NCBI RefSeq assembly: GCF_042433955.1
Contig: NZ_JBHLUH010000009.1
Span: forward strand, 62,001-126,000
DNA length: 64,000 nucleotides
Origin: Phytohabitans kaempferiae
Lineage (GTDB): Bacteria; Actinomycetota; Actinomycetes; Mycobacteriales; Micromonosporaceae
Direction of reading: 5' to 3'
Shown: positions 40,483 through 50,500 of the stretch, piece after piece
Layout: every line of letters begins with the position of its first letter
Position numbering within the stretch: the stretch's first letter is position 1
Notes under the pieces: model-generated
Told to the model about the DNA's origin: nothing
Database searches by the model: none
The model's input: only the letters and a program-made list of their open reading frames with translations
Made by a program: the position numbers and the translations under genes

Positions 40483-41835
40483 TCACAGCGGCGGGTACGC
40501 GTTCGCGATCAGCTCGTCGAACTGGGCCTGGAACCAGTGGCCCGAGATCGGCGCGTCCGGCAGGGCGCCCGACATGTTGTGCTGGTTGCGCGGGTTCCCC
40601 TCGTACGTGGGGTCGCACATCCGGTCGAAGCCCTTGCCCTCGTCGTTCGGGATCTCCCGGCTGGAGCCGTCCGACTCGCCCGGCGGCTTGATCCACACGT
40701 ACGCGTCGATGCCCGGCTCCGGCGCCACGGTCGGCCGCTCGCCGATGCCCGCGCCGGCCTGGTTGCACCAGTTGCCGAGGTGGATCCGGCGGTCGGTACG
40801 GGACTCGTCGACGAACGTGTTCGGGTCGGTCGAGGTGCTCGCCGCGGTGGGCCGGTCCGGGCCGCCCCAGCCGTTGCGCGAGGTGTCGATCAGCATGCCG
40901 AGGTTGTCGTCGAACGCCATCCCGGCGAGCAGGTCACGGTACGCCTGGGCGTACGACAGCTCGTCCACGTACCGGTTCCAGTCGACCCACTCCGTGCCCT
41001 CGCGCACCGGCCTGCCGCCGACCACGGTGTCCGCGTCGAAGAAGGGCTCTTCGAGCACGCCGTAGTTGGCGGTGTTGGTGATGAAGCCGTGCACGTCCGC
41101 CGGCGTGGCGCCGTTGGCGTTGGCGGCCTGGAGGAACACGTCGGCCGAGGCCTGGAAGTTGTCGTCCCAGCCGAGCCAGCCGTGGTGACCGGCGTCGATG
41201 TAGTTGTAGACGTTCTCGATCGCGCCGAGCCGCGCCAGGGCGTAGCCGACGCCCTCGACGTAGTTGCCGTTCGCCTTCATCTCGTCACACTCGGGCGTGG
41301 CGGTCTCGCGCGGGCTGACGTTCGTCACCAGGTTGGGCAGCGAGTCGATCTCGATGATCGTGACGATCCGCAGGCCGGCGTAGGCCGGGTCGCCCAGGAT
41401 GCCGGCGATCACGTCGATGTACTCGGTCTCGTACCGCGCCAGCTCGTCCGCGGCCAGCTCGCCGTTGGAGGCGAGCGCGGCGCAGTCGCGGCCGGGCAGG
41501 TTGTAGATGACCACCTGGATCAGGTCGGCGCCCTGGGAGAGCGCCTCGTCGAGGTGGTCCCGCAGGCCCATGGTGTTGGACCCGGCGGAGCCGGACTCGA
41601 TCGCCGCGATCCGGTCCAGCCAGATCGCGGTGGGCTGGTCGGCGATCGCCGCGCCGCCGTTCGCCGCGGCCTGCGCGGACCACTCGGGGTTGACGTAGAC
41701 CTGAGCGCCTTCGTAGGGGTTGTCGACCCGTTCCAGCGCGCTGGCCGAGCCGGTGCCGACGGCGACCGCGGCCGCCATCAACGTGAACGCCGAAGCCAGA
41801 GCGAGGCCACGGCGCAACCGACGGTTGACGTGCAT
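40483..41835 (-). CDS. secreted GH6 cellulase (endoglucanase or cellobiohydrolase)
   Basis: Hydrolyses beta-1,4-glucan with inversion, outside the cell. 450 residues, signal peptide 1-33 (ending ASALERV). GH6 marks: YVNPEWSAQAAANGG, PTAIWLDRIAAI, VVIYNLPGRDCAALASNGEL with the catalytic Asp of NLPGRDC, RIVTIIEIDSLPNLVTN, YNYIDAGHHGWLGW, IDTSRNGWGG and CNQAGAGIGERP, then AYVWIKPPGESDG. Loops around RPVREGTEWVDWNRYV are long, as in exo-acting cellobiohydrolases, so processive action is possible. Unlike most actinobacterial GH6 enzymes it has no cellulose-binding module. ATG 41835 follows AAGGAG. It shares a terminator with the chitinase. Confidence 0.93.
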   Translation of the reverse strand: MHVNRRLRRGLALASAFTLMAAAVAVGTGSASALERVDNPYEGAQVYVNPEWSAQAAANGGAAIADQPTAIWLDRIAAIESGSAGSNTMGLRDHLDEALSQGADLIQVVIYNLPGRDCAALASNGELAADELARYETEYIDVIAGILGDPAYAGLRIVTIIEIDSLPNLVTNVSPRETATPECDEMKANGNYVEGVGYALARLGAIENVYNYIDAGHHGWLGWDDNFQASADVFLQAANANGATPADVHGFITNTANYGVLEEPFFDADTVVGGRPVREGTEWVDWNRYVDELSYAQAYRDLLAGMAFDDNLGMLIDTSRNGWGGPDRPTAASTSTDPNTFVDESRTDRRIHLGNWCNQAGAGIGERPTVAPEPGIDAYVWIKPPGESDGSSREIPNDEGKGFDRMCDPTYEGNPRNQHNMSGALPDAPISGHWFQAQFDELIANAYPPL

Positions 41836-42590
41836 GCGAATACTCCTTGTGGGGTCGCGTGCGGACTCCCCGGCAGGTCCCACGACCGCATCCGCGCATC
41901 CGACGCGGTGCGGCCCCTCCGGGGGCGGTGGCCCGCGGATCACGCGCGCGACAAGCGTGCCGCGGGCACACCACCGGAAGGTCAGCCCATCCCGGCTGGA
42001 CTGCCGGGCGGCTGTGCGTCAGTGCAGCGGCGGGGCCGTCGCGGGGCGCACGTCAGCGCCCCCGTGCCCTTGTGGTAGCCCTCGGCGATCGGTCTCCACG
42101 AGACCCGGATCGCTCCTCGACCGGCTGCCTGGCGTGGCTCTTGCCCGTAGCCTATTGCCCCACATTGCAGCAATCAAGAGAACTTCATCAATTTATTTCA
42201 CGAACTTTGTGATTGAACGGATGTGCGGTCCATAGTCCTATTTGGACATGCTGTACCTGATGTACCCCTACCCCGTGCCCTTGACCTGAAACCTCGGATC
42301 GGTCGCCGGGGCCGGTGCCGGCCGGGCCGAGCAGCGCCACGCCGGCGGCCAGCGCCCCGGCGGCGATCGAGAGGCCGGCCACAACCCGCCCCGGCTGAGC
42401 CCGGTCTCGATGTCCGCGTGCGGGTCGGCGACGAGCGCGGCGTCGAGCGCCTTACGGAAAACCGGTCCTTGACGCGTGGAGGGATGTCGATGACTCTGAT
42501 TCCCAGAAACCGCCTCTTCGGCGCTGTGGCGGCCCTTCGCGGGTCCGCCTCGGGCGGTGCGTTCACCATCGCCCGACGCCTGGAGGTGTC
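41836..42590. other. 755-bp divergent promoter region of GH6 and GH3 genes, with an AT-rich block
   Basis: It holds no intact gene. 42165-42300 is markedly AT-rich for this genome and contains TTCACGAACTTTGTGA (a 4-bp inverted pair) and ATTGC...GCAAT, possible regulator sites. 42310-42470 holds a frameshifted remnant on the minus strand. TTGACG near 42473 may be the -35 of the GH3 gene. Confidence 0.5.
42310..42470 (-). pseudogene. frameshifted remnant of a small membrane-anchored protein
   Basis: One minus frame reads KALDAALVADPHADIETGLS and the next frame continues QPGRVVAGLSIAAGALAAGV then ALLGPAG: a cytosolic start plus one transmembrane helix, as in the partner proteins of SigE-type sigma factors. 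The two parts are out of frame and truncated. Confidence 0.35.
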
Positions 42591-45500
42591 ATGTCGCAGT
42601 TCACCCATGTCCGCGCACGACCACGCAGAGCCCTCGCCGCGGCCCTGACCGTGGTCCTCGCCGGCCTGCTCGGCGCGGTCGCCCTCGCGCAGGGGGCCGG
42701 CGCGGCCGGCGCGCTCCTGTCCCAGGGCCGCCCGGCCGCCGCCTCGTCCATCGAAGGCGACGGGCTGGCCGCCGCGTTCGCGGTCGACGGCAACCCCGGC
42801 ACGCGGTGGTCCAGCCAGTTCAGCGATCCACAGTGGATACAGGTCGACCTGGGCCAGACCGCCGCGATCGACCAGGTGATCCTGAGCTGGGAGGCGGCGT
42901 ACGCGACCGCGTTCCGGATCGAGACCTCGACCAACGGCACCACCTGGACCCAGATCCACGGCACGACCGCGGGCACCGGCGGCACGCAGACGCTCGCGGT
43001 CACCGGAAACGGACGGTACGTGCGCGTGTACGGCACCGCGCGGGCGACCGGCTACGGCTACTCGCTCTGGGAGTTTCAGGTCTTCGGCACGATCGGCGGC
43101 GCCCCCACGACGCCACCGACCAGCCCGCCGCCCGCCGGTGGGACACCCATCTCGGAGTTCAAGACCGTGACCGCCTCCTCGTGGGAGGGGGGCAACGCGC
43201 CCGCGGCGGCGCTCGACGGCCGCATGACGACCCGGTGGTCCAGCCAGTTCGGCGATCCACAGTGGATCCAGGTGGACCTGGGCGGGGCGGCCACCATCAC
43301 CGGGGTCACGCTCGCCTGGGAGGCGGCGTACGCGACCGCGTACCGGATCGAGACCTCGACCAACGGCACCACCTGGACCCAGATCTACGCGACCACCGCC
43401 GGGCGCGGCGGCACCGAGCGGCTCACCGTCAGCGGCAGCGGGCGTTACCTCCGCCTTACCGGTACGGCACGCGCCACCGGCTACGGCTACTCGCTCTGGG
43501 AGCTCCAGGTCTTCGGCTCCGTGGACAACCAGGCGACCACTCCCCCGCTGCTGTCCGGGCCGACCCGCCCGCCGGGCACGACCGGCCAGTTCCAGCTGAG
43601 CGCGCCGGCCAACGGGGCGATGGTCACGAACACGCGCCGGCCCCCGCTCTCCTGGGCCGCCGTCGGTGGCGCGGCCCGCTACCAGGTGTGGCTCAACGTC
43701 AGCCGCACCGACTACGACTTCGCCGCCACCGGCAACCTCGTCGACCTCTACACGAAGGTCGCCGAGCCGACCGGCACCAGCTACACGCCGACGTGGGACA
43801 TCGCCGACCGGTGGACCTACAAGTGGTACGTGGTCGCGGTCAACGGCTCGGGCGGCACCGTCGCCACGTCGAACATCCGGCAGTTCAGCCTGTACGTGCC
43901 GACGCTGGAGACCGTCTCCGACGGCGTCGGGACCGTCAACGGCGCCCGCGACGCCAACCGCAACGGCACCATCGAGCCGTACGAGGACTGGCGGCTGCCG
44001 GTCGAGTCGCGGGTCAACGACCTGCTCGGGCGGATGACGCTCGAGGAGAAGGCGTACCAGATGTTCTACAACGCGCAGGCGTTCGCGCAGTCCGGCTGGC
44101 ACTTCGGGCCGGCCGACGCGCAGGACCTGCACGCCAACCTGATCCGGTCCAGCGGCACCAGGCTGGGCATCCCGTTCATCTCGGCGGGCGACACGATCCA
44201 CGGGTACAAGACGACGTACCCCACGCAGAGCGCGCTGGCCGCGGCCCGCAACTACCCGCTGGACTACCGGCTCGGCGACATGCAGCGGCGCGAGCAGCTC
44301 GAGGTCGGTACGCGCGGCGTGCTCGGCCCGCTCGCCGAGGTGGGCACCAAGGTCATCTACCCGCGGATCCAGGAGGGCAACGGGGAGAGCGCCGAGGTGG
44401 CGGCCGCCCAGGTGCGGGCGCTGGTCGCCGGCCTGCAGGGCGGTCCTGAGCTCAACCCTCGGTCGGTGCTCGCCACGGTCAAGCACTGGCCCGGTGAGGG
44501 CGCGGGCGGCGAGGCGCTGATCGTCTTCGACGGCGTCACCATCAAGTACCACATGATCCCGTTCCGGGCGGCGATCGAGGCCGGGGCGGTCAACATCATG
44601 CCGGGATACGCGGGCAGCTCCTTCCTCGACCCGGGCGGGCCGGGGGCCGGCGACAGCGCGCCGATCCTCACCTACCTCCGGCAGAACCTCGGCTACACCG
44701 GCCTCATCACCACCGACTGGCTCCCCTCCGGCTCGTGGGTCGGCGCGGCGCGGGCCGGGTCGGACGTGATGGGCGGGGCCGACCCGGGCGCCCCCGGATA
44801 CAGCATCGGCACGTTCACCGCCGGCGTGCCGGCCGCCCGGATCGACGACGCGGTGCGGCGCGTGCTGCGGCTGAAGTTCCAGCTCGGCCTCTTCGAGAAC
44901 CCGTACGGCGACCCGGTCAACGGCCCGTACCGCCAGCACACGCCGCAGTACGCCGCGCTCGCCAACCAGGCGGCGCGGGAGTCGACGACGCTACTGCGCA
45001 ACACGGGCGTGCTGCCGGTACGCCTCAACGCCGGCGACAACATCGTCGTGGCCGGACCGCGCGCCACGGACGGCGGCGCGTGCTGCGTGTGGACCAGCTT
45101 CTTCCACCAGGAGTACGGCTCGCAGAACTTCCTCGACGCGATCCGTACGCGGGCCGCGCGGGCCGGCGTCAACGTGTACCAGGACAGCGGCCCGTCGCCG
45201 AAGCTCGCGGTGGTGGCGGTCGGCGAGTCGTCGTACACGCACGGCACCAACTGGGTGAAGGAGCAGCCGTACCTGCCGCCGGACCAGCTCGCCGTGATCC
45301 AGAACTTCCAGCGGCAGGGCATCCCGGTCGTCGTCCTGCTGGTCATGCCGCGGCCGTACGTGATCACCGAGTGGCACACGCTCGCCAGCGCGGTGGTCGT
45401 GACGTACCGCGGCGGCGAGGAGATGGGGCCGGCGGCCGCCGCGCTGCTCTTCGGCGACTACCAGCCGAGGGGCAAGCTCCCGTGGCAACTGCCGCGCAGC

Positions 45501-45695
45501 CTCGACCAGGTGCTCCGGCCCGGCGGTAGCGACGTGCTCGCCGACGCCAACGAGCACTGGGACCTGCCGTACGACCTCGGCGCCACCGCCGCCCAGCGCA
45601 ACGAGATCCGGGCCCGGATCGACGCGGGGCAGCCGGTGCCGACCAACTACGGCAACCCGCTGTACCCGTTCGGCGCGGGCATGAGCACGTTCTAG
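42591..45695 (+). CDS. secreted GH3 glycosidase with two N-terminal CBM32 (F5/8C) domains
   Basis: 1034 residues, signal peptide 1-38. Two discoidin/CBM32 modules (about 40-165 and 180-310) share WSSQFxDPQWIQVDLG and RIETSTNGTTWTQI, nearly identical, so a duplication. A fibronectin-like module follows (about 325-440, FQLSAPANGAMV, WTYKWYVVAVNGS). GH3 begins near 450 with NRNGTIEPYEDWRLPVESRV: LLGRMTLEEKAYQMF, VKHWPGEGAGG and nucleophile Asp in GYTGLITTDWLPSGS. The C-terminal sandwich has LLRNTGVLPV, VAVGESSYTHGTN and LLFGDYQPRGKLPW. The TIEPYEDW segment is typical of GH3 exo-1,3/1,4-glucosidase-like members. The true substrate is not evident. Start ATG follows GGAGGT. Confidence 0.92.
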   Translation: MSQFTHVRARPRRALAAALTVVLAGLLGAVALAQGAGAAGALLSQGRPAAASSIEGDGLAAAFAVDGNPGTRWSSQFSDPQWIQVDLGQTAAIDQVILSWEAAYATAFRIETSTNGTTWTQIHGTTAGTGGTQTLAVTGNGRYVRVYGTARATGYGYSLWEFQVFGTIGGAPTTPPTSPPPAGGTPISEFKTVTASSWEGGNAPAAALDGRMTTRWSSQFGDPQWIQVDLGGAATITGVTLAWEAAYATAYRIETSTNGTTWTQIYATTAGRGGTERLTVSGSGRYLRLTGTARATGYGYSLWELQVFGSVDNQATTPPLLSGPTRPPGTTGQFQLSAPANGAMVTNTRRPPLSWAAVGGAARYQVWLNVSRTDYDFAATGNLVDLYTKVAEPTGTSYTPTWDIADRWTYKWYVVAVNGSGGTVATSNIRQFSLYVPTLETVSDGVGTVNGARDANRNGTIEPYEDWRLPVESRVNDLLGRMTLEEKAYQMFYNAQAFAQSGWHFGPADAQDLHANLIRSSGTRLGIPFISAGDTIHGYKTTYPTQSALAAARNYPLDYRLGDMQRREQLEVGTRGVLGPLAEVGTKVIYPRIQEGNGESAEVAAAQVRALVAGLQGGPELNPRSVLATVKHWPGEGAGGEALIVFDGVTIKYHMIPFRAAIEAGAVNIMPGYAGSSFLDPGGPGAGDSAPILTYLRQNLGYTGLITTDWLPSGSWVGAARAGSDVMGGADPGAPGYSIGTFTAGVPAARIDDAVRRVLRLKFQLGLFENPYGDPVNGPYRQHTPQYAALANQAARESTTLLRNTGVLPVRLNAGDNIVVAGPRATDGGACCVWTSFFHQEYGSQNFLDAIRTRAARAGVNVYQDSGPSPKLAVVAVGESSYTHGTNWVKEQPYLPPDQLAVIQNFQRQGIPVVVLLVMPRPYVITEWHTLASAVVVTYRGGEEMGPAAAALLFGDYQPRGKLPWQLPRSLDQVLRPGGSDVLADANEHWDLPYDLGATAAQRNEIRARIDAGQPVPTNYGNPLYPFGAGMSTF

Positions 45696-45701
45696 GAGGT
45701 C

Positions 45702-45729
45702 GCGGGCGCTCGCTCCGGCGAGCGCCCGC
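45702..45729 (+). terminator. 12-bp perfect stem-loop after the GH3 gene
   Basis: GCGGGCGCTCGC, loop TCCG, GCGAGCGCCCGC, six bases past the stop codon of the GH3 gene and facing the convergent ABC-F gene. Confidence 0.85.
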
Positions 45730-45840
45730 ACACTACCTCGCGGTGTGTCTCTTCAGGATCTGCCCCCCGACCGGCTGGCACTGCGGATAGGCGATCCGGA
45801 GCGCGACCGGGCAGGGGCGCGACTGAACGCGCCCCCCGCG

Positions 45841-47478
<1,638 letters not shown>

Positions 47479-47479
47479 G

Positions 47480-47560
47480 GGACACCACCGCGGAATAGAC
47501 GCTTTCGCCCGCCGGGCAGTGCCTCGGACGCGGGCGGGACGGGGTGCCTGTGGATCACAT
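47480..47560 (-). promoter_or_regulatory. possible leader-ORF attenuator of the ABC-F gene
   Basis: A GTG at 47558 opens a frame beginning MIHRHPVPPASEALPGGRKR that runs past the ABC-F start in another frame. Inside it, CGCCCGC (47506-47512) can pair with GCGGGCG (47530-47536). A short translated leader overlapping a stem in front of an ABC-F gene is a known drug-sensing layout; here it is only suggestive. Confidence 0.3.
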
Positions 47561-47692
47561 CCCCTCCAGGCTATCCAGGCCCTCGCTGACCCGGCAAACG
47601 ATTTACCGGCGCGTGGTTCGTTTCTTCACCGGAACCGGATGACCTGACCGCTAGCCTTATCGATCACGGCGAGCGCGGGCTGGGGTTGAAAC

Positions 47693-48631
47693 GTGACGGA
47701 CTCGGGGAAAGAAGTGCCCGTGACGACGACGGTCGGGGCACGGGCCAAGGCCCGCGAGGCGGGCGTGACCTTCCCCGCCGCATGGCTGACGCTACTCGGC
47801 CTCGCCGAGGCGGTCTGCGTGGTGGCGCTGTGGCGGTTCTTCGTCCGCGGCGAGCGGGGACAACTGCTCGACACCGTGGCCCTGGAGGGCAACGCCATCG
47901 GCCAAGACCGCGTCGACGGCCTCGCCACCACCGTGCTCAACGCCGTGTCGCTCGCGTCGCTCGCCGTCGCGACCATCGTGGTGGCGGTGATCGCGCTGGC
48001 CCGCGGACGCGTGCTGCTGACGCTGGTGGTGACCGCCTTCGTGGCCACCGCCAACGTGGTGACACAGGTGCTCAAGCACGGGCTGTACCGGCCGGAGTTC
48101 GGCATCGACCCGGAGCGGGCGGCGGCCGGCAACAGCTTCCCGAGCGGCCACGCCACCGTCGCGATGTCCGTGGTGATCGCGCTCGTCCTCGTGCTGCCAC
48201 CCCGGATGCGGGGCGTCGCGGCGGTCGTCGGGGCCGGATACGCCGCCGTCGCCGGCATCGCCACCATGTCGCTCGGCTGGCACCGCCCCAGCGACGTGGC
48301 CGGCGCGATGCTCGTCGTCGGCGGTTGCGCCGCCCTGGCCGGACTGCTCCTGGTGCTGGCGCAAGGGCGGGACGCGCGGGTGAAGAGCGACGACGCCCAT
48401 CCACTCGCCGTCGCGCTCCTGGTGATCACCTCCGTGGTACTCGTCGCGGTCTCCGCCGCCGCCTTCTGGTGGACCGACGGCGTGGCGACCACGCCGGTCG
48501 ACGAGGTCGGCCGCCGCACGCTGCTGACCGCGTACGCGGGCGCGGCCGCGAGCATCGCCGGCGTCACCGCGGGCGTGACCGCGCTGACGCTCGCCGCGGT
48601 GCACCGCGTGGTGCCCTGGCGCACGGGCTGA
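47693..48631 (+). CDS. PAP2-family lipid phosphatase
   Basis: 312-residue integral membrane protein with about seven helices. The three phosphatase motifs are complete: KHGLYRP (Lys, Arg-Pro), NSFPSGHATVAMS (Ser-Gly-His) and SLGWHRPSDVAGA (His, Asp). The sites face the outer side of the membrane, so a role in undecaprenyl or other lipid diphosphate hydrolysis is likely. After the third motif two further helices (ALLVITSVVLVAVSAAAFWW, near 245-265, and one near 285-305) extend the usual domain. GTG 47693 is chosen; a TAGCCT box at 47652-47657 is a likely promoter. Confidence 0.88.
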   Translation: MTDSGKEVPVTTTVGARAKAREAGVTFPAAWLTLLGLAEAVCVVALWRFFVRGERGQLLDTVALEGNAIGQDRVDGLATTVLNAVSLASLAVATIVVAVIALARGRVLLTLVVTAFVATANVVTQVLKHGLYRPEFGIDPERAAAGNSFPSGHATVAMSVVIALVLVLPPRMRGVAAVVGAGYAAVAGIATMSLGWHRPSDVAGAMLVVGGCAALAGLLLVLAQGRDARVKSDDAHPLAVALLVITSVVLVAVSAAAFWWTDGVATTPVDEVGRRTLLTAYAGAAASIAGVTAGVTALTLAAVHRVVPWRTG

Positions 48632-48639
48632 CCCCGAGC

Positions 48640-48934
48640 ACCGCGTACGGTCCGGCATCGAGGTCGTCTGGCTGCGGAAGGCCAGGCCGCGTTCGGACCT
48701 GGTGTCGTGTGTTGGAGAAGCTGTCGAGCTGGGCGCACCGACGCGCCCAACCCCGCACACGCGGCCCGTGGCGTGGCTGCCGGGTCCGGTGGGCCCGCCG
48801 CGCCGGACCTGGCGGGGTGCGCGGGCGTTGTCGGGGACACAGCCCTTTGCGGTCGGTTTGAAGGGGATACGTCCCCGACATAGCCCTCTTCGAAGCGACC
48901 AGGCCCGAGGGCGGCGCGCGGTGAAAGCCGCTAG
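48640..48934. other. gene-free spacer with short inverted repeats
   Basis: No credible coding frame. TGTCGGGGAC (about 48830) and GTCCCCGACA (about 48871) form an inverted pair around GCCCTTT-rich sequence, and GACACAGCCC/GACATAGCCC repeat directly, so another decayed small element is likely. Confidence 0.4.
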
Positions 48935-49094
48935 GGTCTGTCTGGTGGATCTTATGGATGCGAGGCGAGCCCAGGCGGCGTCCGGGCGTGCCGGGCGGAA
49001 GGTCGCATACCGGTGTTGTATGTGGTCTTTCGTCCGGTGCGGTCGGTCGTCGTCTGGGCCCGCCGCAGCCCCGCAAAGATCCACCAGACAGGCC
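48935..49094. mobile_element. 160-bp MITE with IS5-type ends and CTAG target duplication
   Basis: GGTCTGTCTGGTGGATCTT (48935-48953) is inverted at 49076-49094 with one mismatch. Both sides carry CTAG (48931-48934 and 49095-49098), the 4-bp YTAR target typical of IS5-family transposition. No transposase. The right CTAG contains the TAG stop of the AHSA1-PDZ gene, so insertion occurred exactly at that stop without shortening the protein. Confidence 0.85.
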
Positions 49095-49808
49095 CTAGCC
49101 CTCCGAAGGGAAGGGCGGGTCGAGGGGCGCCCGTCCAGTGTGGATCTCGCCGGCGCGGGCATAGGCGACCTCCACCTCCTCGCCGGCCTCGTGCTCGCGC
49201 GTGAAGAGCCACAGGTCGGAGCGGCCGAAGACGGGGGCGTCGCCGAGCCGCACCACGATGTCGCCGGGCTCGACGCCGGCGCGGGCCGCGAACGAGCCGT
49301 CGGCCACCGTACGCACCAGCGGGCCGGCCAGCACGTCGTCGGCCTCGAAGCCGAGGTCGGAGCGGAACGTGAAGAAGCGGTCGAGTCGCACGCCGGTGCG
49401 CAGGTACAGGTCGAGCGTGGCGAGCGTCTGCGCCCAGCCGAGACCCACGCCGTCGATCTTCGCCTGCCAGTCGACGCCCTCGCCGAAGCCGGACTGCGTG
49501 ATCGTGAGGCGCGTGCCCGCCTCGGCCTCCTCGAACGTGACCGTGACCTCGGTGGTGACCGGGAGGATGCCCGGGCCCTCCCGGTAGGTCAGCTTCTCGC
49601 CCGGCTCGGCCTCGACGATGTCCCACACCAGTTGGCCGTACTCGTCGGGCGTCCAGCTGATCTGCCCGCCCGGCCGCACGTCGGCCTGCTCGACCGTGCC
49701 GGTCAGCCAGACCTCGATCAGCTTCGGGTCGGTGAACGCCTGCCACGCCTTGTCGACGGGCACCGCCAGCGTGAACGTCTTCTCGTACCGCGCGTACTGC
49801 TCGCTCAT
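49095..49808 (-). CDS. SRPBCC (AHSA1-like) domain fused to a PDZ domain
   Basis: 237 residues. Residues 1-140 are an AHSA1/START-like ligand pocket: YEKTFTLAVPVDKAWQAFTD, IEVWLTGTVEQADVRPGG and TRLTITQSGFGEGVDW. Residues about 155-228 form a PDZ domain: DDVLAGPLVRTVADGSFAAR, AGVEPGDIVVRLGDAPVFG, QLW-like helix, then EVAYARAG. AHSA1 proteins next to ArsR regulators are common; a C-terminal PDZ is unusual and suggests binding to a protein C-terminus. There is no signal peptide, so it should be cytosolic. Its ATG overlaps the arsR stop by four bases, implying coupling. The stop TAG lies in the MITE target duplication. Confidence 0.85.
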   Translation of the reverse strand: MSEQYARYEKTFTLAVPVDKAWQAFTDPKLIEVWLTGTVEQADVRPGGQISWTPDEYGQLVWDIVEAEPGEKLTYREGPGILPVTTEVTVTFEEAEAGTRLTITQSGFGEGVDWQAKIDGVGLGWAQTLATLDLYLRTGVRLDRFFTFRSDLGFEADDVLAGPLVRTVADGSFAARAGVEPGDIVVRLGDAPVFGRSDLWLFTREHEAGEEVEVAYARAGEIHTGRAPLDPPFPSEG

Positions 49809-50410
49809 GTCTCCTCCTGCGGCTCCGTTGTCACCGATCCCGGCGACGGGTCGGGGTGGACGGCGAGGACCACGCGGTAGGGCTCGCCGTCCCGGTCGCC
49901 GTACTTCCTCAGCAGCGGTCCGACCGCCGCCACGTATTCACTGAGAAAGGCCGTCCGCTGCGCCTCGCCGGCCAGCCGCACCTCGGCCTCGACCGCCGCG
50001 CTGGCGATCTGCTCCCCGTCGAAGGCCGCCCGGTCGAGCAGCAGCGCCGCCGCCCGCTGGAGCCGCTCGCCGGTGGCGACCAGCGTCTCCAGCGCCACCT
50101 GGTCGGCGAGCGCGCCGGTGCGCCGAGGGTCGGTCCAGGCGACGCGGGGCGAGACGACGAACGTGGCGGCGACCGCCTCGTAGAGGCTCTCCACGAGGTT
50201 GCCCGCGCGCCGCTCCCCCACGCGCCGGACCAGCCCGACCCGCTCCAGCTCCTTGACGTGGTAGTTGACCTTTTGCCGGGGCTCGTCGAGGCCGCGCGCG
50301 ACCACGGCCGGCGACGCGGGGGCGCGCAGGGCGCCGAGGATGCGCAGCCGGATGGGGTGGGCCAACGCCTGGAGTGTCTCCAGGTCGGCCACCGACGCCA
50401 CTGCCTCCAT
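49805..50410 (-). CDS. ArsR-family helix-turn-helix regulator
   Basis: 201 residues. The winged helix (about 8-85) reads LETLQALAHPIRLRILGALR, SPAVVARGLDEPRQKVNYHV, KELERVGLVRRVGERR. The rest is a helical effector part (EALYEAVAATFVVSPRVAW and on). No metal-binding cysteines, so it is not a metal sensor; this type partners AHSA1 proteins and senses unknown ligands. ATG 50410 (MEAVASVADLETL) is chosen over an upstream start at 50446 that would sit on the promoter. It should autoregulate through the palindrome at its start. It is first in a two-gene operon with the AHSA1-PDZ gene. Confidence 0.87.
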   Translation of the reverse strand: MEAVASVADLETLQALAHPIRLRILGALRAPASPAVVARGLDEPRQKVNYHVKELERVGLVRRVGERRAGNLVESLYEAVAATFVVSPRVAWTDPRRTGALADQVALETLVATGERLQRAAALLLDRAAFDGEQIASAAVEAEVRLAGEAQRTAFLSEYVAAVGPLLRKYGDRDGEPYRVVLAVHPDPSPGSVTTEPQEET

Positions 50411-50446
50411 GGACAAGAGTGTTGTCCGGAAAAGAAATCTTGTCAA
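50411..50446 (-). promoter_or_regulatory. arsR promoter and operator
   Basis: Minus strand: -35 TTGACA (50446-50441), 17-bp spacer, -10 AACACT (50423-50418), start near 50411, one base before the ATG. GGACAAGAGTGTTGTCC (50411-50427) is a palindrome with 6-bp arms covering the -10 and start, as expected for self-repression. Confidence 0.7.
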
Positions 50447-50500
50447 GGAGCAACCGCGAGCTTCCCGCTGTCGGTTCGAAGCAGGTCGAGAGGCCCGGCG

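Noticed and set aside
42198..44939. 913-codon open frame opposite the GH3-CBM32 gene
   Set aside because: Antisense shadow; no domains, and the plus strand has signal peptide, CBM32 and GH3 motifs.
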